From positions 33,989,351 through 34,053,350 of the forward strand of contig NC_077230.1 of NCBI RefSeq assembly GCF_027887165.1: a DNA stretch of 64,000 nt, in the 5' to 3' direction. Both the position numbers and the translations under genes were made by a program. Every line of letters starts with the position of its first letter. Within the stretch, counting starts at the first letter, position 1. This document shows positions 60,871-64,000 of this stretch, piece after piece. The notes beneath the pieces were generated by a model. The model saw only the letters and a list, made by a program, of their open reading frames with translations, made no database searches and had not been told where the DNA came from. The stretch is from Monodelphis domestica (lineage: Eukaryota; Chordata; Mammalia; Didelphimorphia; Didelphidae).

Positions 60871-61832
60871 ATCTATCATATGCCATACGCCATAAATTTA
60901 TTTATTGGCAAATAGAGAAGGTTTCCTATTTTAGCTATAAATATCACTTGTATAATTTGTTCATTAGAAAACACCTTTTTCCTGGGTGCCATCCATTACT
61001 TGCATTCCTTTTGCACTGTGAATCTGTGAACATTTGGAGTATCACTGTCATTGCTAACAGAAGGAAATCTGGTTCAGACTTATGAATCTGAGATCTGGAA
61101 GAATGAATACTGGTGAATTGAGCAACAGTTTGAAAATGAATGCTGTACTTCAGGGGCTGACTTTTTTTTGGCTGCCAAGTACCAACAATTAATATGATTG
61201 TGGTTCAGAGAATATTAGAACCTCTAGTGTGAGGGCTTGCTGAACGCTTTTCAGGGCTGCTTATCTACCTTTGGTGTCTACTTGTCACTGAGCTCTCACC
61301 TGTGGTTCCAAGAAGTTGTAGCATGTGGAGCAGCCTCTTAAAACTGAACAGATGGGTTAAGTTAGGTTGATATCTACTCCAGGCTTGTGAAGACCTCCTC
61401 CTGGAATAGGTGGATGAGAAAATTTGCTTCAGTAGCCATGAATGTAGCTGAAGTAAGCACTGTGGAGTGCGTAGAGTTTGGTTGGACATCTAAGACACTA
61501 AAGTCATTTAGGTTCAGTGTCAATCAACTAGGTTCAGTGTCAGTTATCCAGACTTTTGTCTTGCCAAAGGATTTAGATGATTCTGCAAGAAAGAGTGAGG
61601 CTGACAATTTTGTGCAACTCACTTAAATCCAATTCATACACAAGTGAAGATATTACTCTGTGATGTCACTGGTACTTTTCAAACATAAGGATCACCACCA
61701 CCACTGCCAACTGATTAATCAACATTTTTGACTGTCTCATCCTTTTAAGTCTTCTTCAATCTAGCTTTACTTGTTTTAAACTGCCCTTGCAGCGGGACTA
61801 GTATTTTCTTGGTAGATATCCTAGATCATCAG

Positions 61833-61972
61833 TCTTAGAAGGAACCTCAAAGACCACCCACTTTAATCCCTTCATTTTGTAGGTGAGAAAAATGAGGCCC
61901 GGAGAAGATATTCAGATAGTTACCTTCCCAGCGGTGACTTCATGGCTTCTGGCTCTAAAATCAAGGCCAAAG
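61833..61972 (-). mobile_element. MIR, antisense, overlapping a candidate exon
   Basis: Duplicate of 10330-10470; 'gagaaaaatgaggcccggag' is close to the MIR consensus. Confidence 0.75.
61883..61972 (+). CDS. Gene B candidate cassette exon 8 (MIR-derived)
   Basis: 90 bases, phase 1 at both ends, acceptor TTTTGTAG, donor AAAG|GTAGGT. Open in frame: GEKNEARRRYSDSYLPSGDF, then M-A-S-G-S-K-I-K-A-K. Differs from gene A at five amino acids and one silent site. Would add 30 residues rich in R, S and Y. Real use unproven. Confidence 0.45.
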
Positions 61973-62107
61973 GTAGGTTCTTCACTTTATAAGATGTCTA
62001 AGCCTTGGTCAGCAATAGTAACCAATGAAAGATTGCTGTTGTCCCTTGCTAATCCTAGTAAAATATTTGTGTACTGTTGTACTCATTGAATTATTTATTT
62101 TTCTTAG

Positions 62108-62219
62108 AGACCCAAATAAAAAAAGAAAAAGAAGAAGAAGAAATAGTAGTGGAGGAAGAGATTATTAGCACTGGAAAACCTACAGAGGGAAAGGCTAAAA
62201 AGGGATTTTCCTGGTTCCG
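62108..62219 (+). CDS. Gene B exon 9, charged linker
   Basis: 112 bases, phase 1 to 2, acceptor TTTTTCTTAG, donor CCG|GTAAGA. Reads ETQIKKEKEEEEIVVEEEII, then STGKPTEGKAKKGFSWFR. It can join either exon 7 directly or the candidate exon 8 in the same phase. Confidence 0.78.
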
Positions 62220-63023
62220 GTAAGAGATGTACTTTTTATATATGGATAACAATATTCTTAATAAACAAAACATTTTATTTCTCCTGGAATTTACCTCTTT
62301 GGCTACTGTTTGCTATGTTTTTTGCCCCTTTCTACAAAAGAACTTCATTATTTATATGAATTTTCTCAGTTGTTCACATCTTCCTCAAATGGGTGCTGGC
62401 ATAGAGTAAAGGTGTCAATTTCACAGTTTATGGATGTGACCCAGAGAGATCCATTTCTTTTTGAGTCTGATAATAACAACTTAGTGGGAAAAGTATAGGA
62501 CATGGAATCTGAGTTATCTGCATTCAGACTGGAGTTTTATCACCTAGTCATGTGTTCAAATTCAAGTATTTTCTGATCAATAGGTTACAGACTTCCCATC
62601 TATAGAATATTACAAGTTGACATCTAGCGTTACTTCAGATCTAAATCAGTGACCCCCTCGCTCCTTACAAGACAAATCATGTATTAGTTGTGGTTAATGT
62701 GGAGGAGGAAGAAGTAGAGAAATGATATTGTGCCATACGCACACATATTTAACTTAACTGGCTTCCATATCTAGTTTTATATTTTTACCTATAGCGCCAA
62801 ATTTGATCTTGCCCCTTCTCTAATACATGTGCTGACATAGCACGTATCCTACAAAAAGTGTAACTCCAAACTCTTTGAACATGTAGCTTTGTCTTTTTTT
62901 TCAGAATTGAAATTCATGAAATTTTTATAGTGTGCATCTATTTAAGATCCTTTTTTGTGTCATAGTAGAATGTATTTTTGTGTTTTAATAATTATTTCCC
63001 TCACAAATGTTGTATGATTCTAG

Positions 63024-63120
63024 CAATATCAAAGAACGCAAGCTGTGGAACTTCTTTCATTTTAAAAAACATGACAAACAAGTAAAGAATGTGCACAAGT
63101 GGGAAGAAATTGATCAAGAG
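63024..63120 (+). CDS. Gene B exon 10, basic aromatic segment
   Basis: 97 bases, identical to the gene A exon 10 at 11519-11615, phase 2 to 0, donor GAG|GTAAAT. The SAM exons expected next are past the window end. Confidence 0.78.
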
Positions 63121-63775
63121 GTAAATTTTCATTATGTTAAATTTATCAAAGATTTAAGTTTGTTTCCCCATTTAAATTACTAGAGAGTGAGCTTTTTCTT
63201 GAATTAGAAAACTATAATTTACCTTGGATTGAGGAGTTAACATTCTGTCATAATTAATAATCAGTATTAATCAGGAATAAAATTACCCGAGTAAGGAGCA
63301 AAAGTACCATAGCGGCAACTGTTTGGCCTTGAAGTCACTTTTTTGTTCCCAGAGATCATTCAAGAACCTCTCTCAAGAAAAGGGAATGATTAAGAACTCT
63401 TAAAACATTTGAATTCTCTGTATTTGGATGGTCTAAGGACAAAGGATAATTGATTCAACTTTTGGCCTCAGAATATTGTTGGCTGAAAATTTTCTAAAAT
63501 GATGGCACAGAGTATTGAAATACACTTAACCTAGAGAAAAGTGCAAGTTGAATTTTAATGGGCTGATGCAGGTAGGAAGTGATAACATATTAGGATAATT
63601 TTCCCTCCATGAGACAGAAGGGGTCTCTGAAGGGGCTGTACAATATTTAAAAAATAACAGGTAGGTAAAATGGTAAAAGTTTATCAAGAAATACCACTGT
63701 CAGTTGTTGGCAAAATAAGAGGAGAGATTGCATGTGTATGTCTTGATTGACTGTGCCTGTGTTACTGAGCAAAAA

Positions 63776-64000
63776 AAAGAACATGAGAGCCACAGATGGG
63801 CCAATATGACAATGAAGGAAAATAATAAATGTTGAAGGGGATATGGCAGAATTGGGACACTAATGCATTGCTAGTGAAGTTGTGAATTAATACAAGCCTT
63901 CTGGAGGGAAATTTGGAATTATGAGCAAAGGGCTCTAAAAGAACACATTTGATCCTTTGATCCAGCAATACCACTGCTGGGTTTGTACTCCAAAGAGATA
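63776..64000 (+). mobile_element. LINE-1 3' end, sense (cut by the window edge)
   Basis: Duplicate of 12270-12494. Confidence 0.85.

Larger units (their letters stand above)
52018..64000 (+). repeat. Segmental duplication, downstream copy (carries gene B)
   Basis: Direct-repeat partner of 1-13090, in the same orientation and with the same exon order. It continues past the right edge, so the SAM-domain exons expected for gene B (matching 14405-14584 and 18881-18982) should lie roughly 2-7 kb beyond the window. The stretch 54048-55830 has no counterpart in the upstream copy. Confidence 0.95.

Overview
This is mammalian nuclear DNA, almost certainly from a marsupial. It is AT-rich and intron-rich, and it carries marsupial-type LINE-1 3' ends, tRNA-derived SINEs of the 'ctgggtagctcagtgg' type (WSINE/WALLSI/MAR-like), MIR/L2 remnants, LTRs and many (AT)n microsatellites. 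There are no bacterial-style genes. Every coding segment is a short exon, found by reading frame, splice sites, matching intron phase and comparison of paralogues inside the window. The sequence alone does not fix the species.

All recognisable genes belong to one tandem cluster of short neurabin-1-like (PPP1R9A-like) genes on the + strand, called here A, C and B in order. The best-supported protein comes from copy B: a leader matching the segment just before the neurabin PDZ, a PDZ domain ending in an IGRE motif, a short helical region, a variable acidic/basic linker and (seen in copy A) a C-terminal SAM domain. The predicted product is about 420-450 residues. The long neurabin N-terminus (actin-binding region and RVxF-type PP1-docking site) is not visible.

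Layout: 1-18982 holds the 3' eight exons of copy A (the start lies upstream of the window). Copy A has a one-base frameshift in its first visible exon. 19041-20820 is a ~42-bp minisatellite directly behind the copy A stop codon. 20830-29850 is flank and LINE-1 debris of both orientations. 29891-41224 is copy C, an older, PDZ-less, multiply frameshifted pseudogene. 41300-46980 is spacer with a CCAAT/TATA promoter candidate at 44492-44557 and an extremely AT-rich tract. 46984-63120 holds ten exons of copy B, intact as far as the window goes (its SAM exons would lie beyond 64000). 1-13090 and 52018-64000 are a recent head-to-tail segmental duplication carrying A and B; copy C is a more divergent, older duplicate.

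Points of most interest: the short neurabin-like family itself; a candidate cassette exon lying inside an antisense MIR; a strong excess of amino-acid-changing differences between A and B exons; a low-divergence tract suggesting gene conversion; and a mosaic insertion bracketed by a perfect 13-bp direct repeat in the copy A intron before the last exon. All family calls were made by eye and no database search was run.
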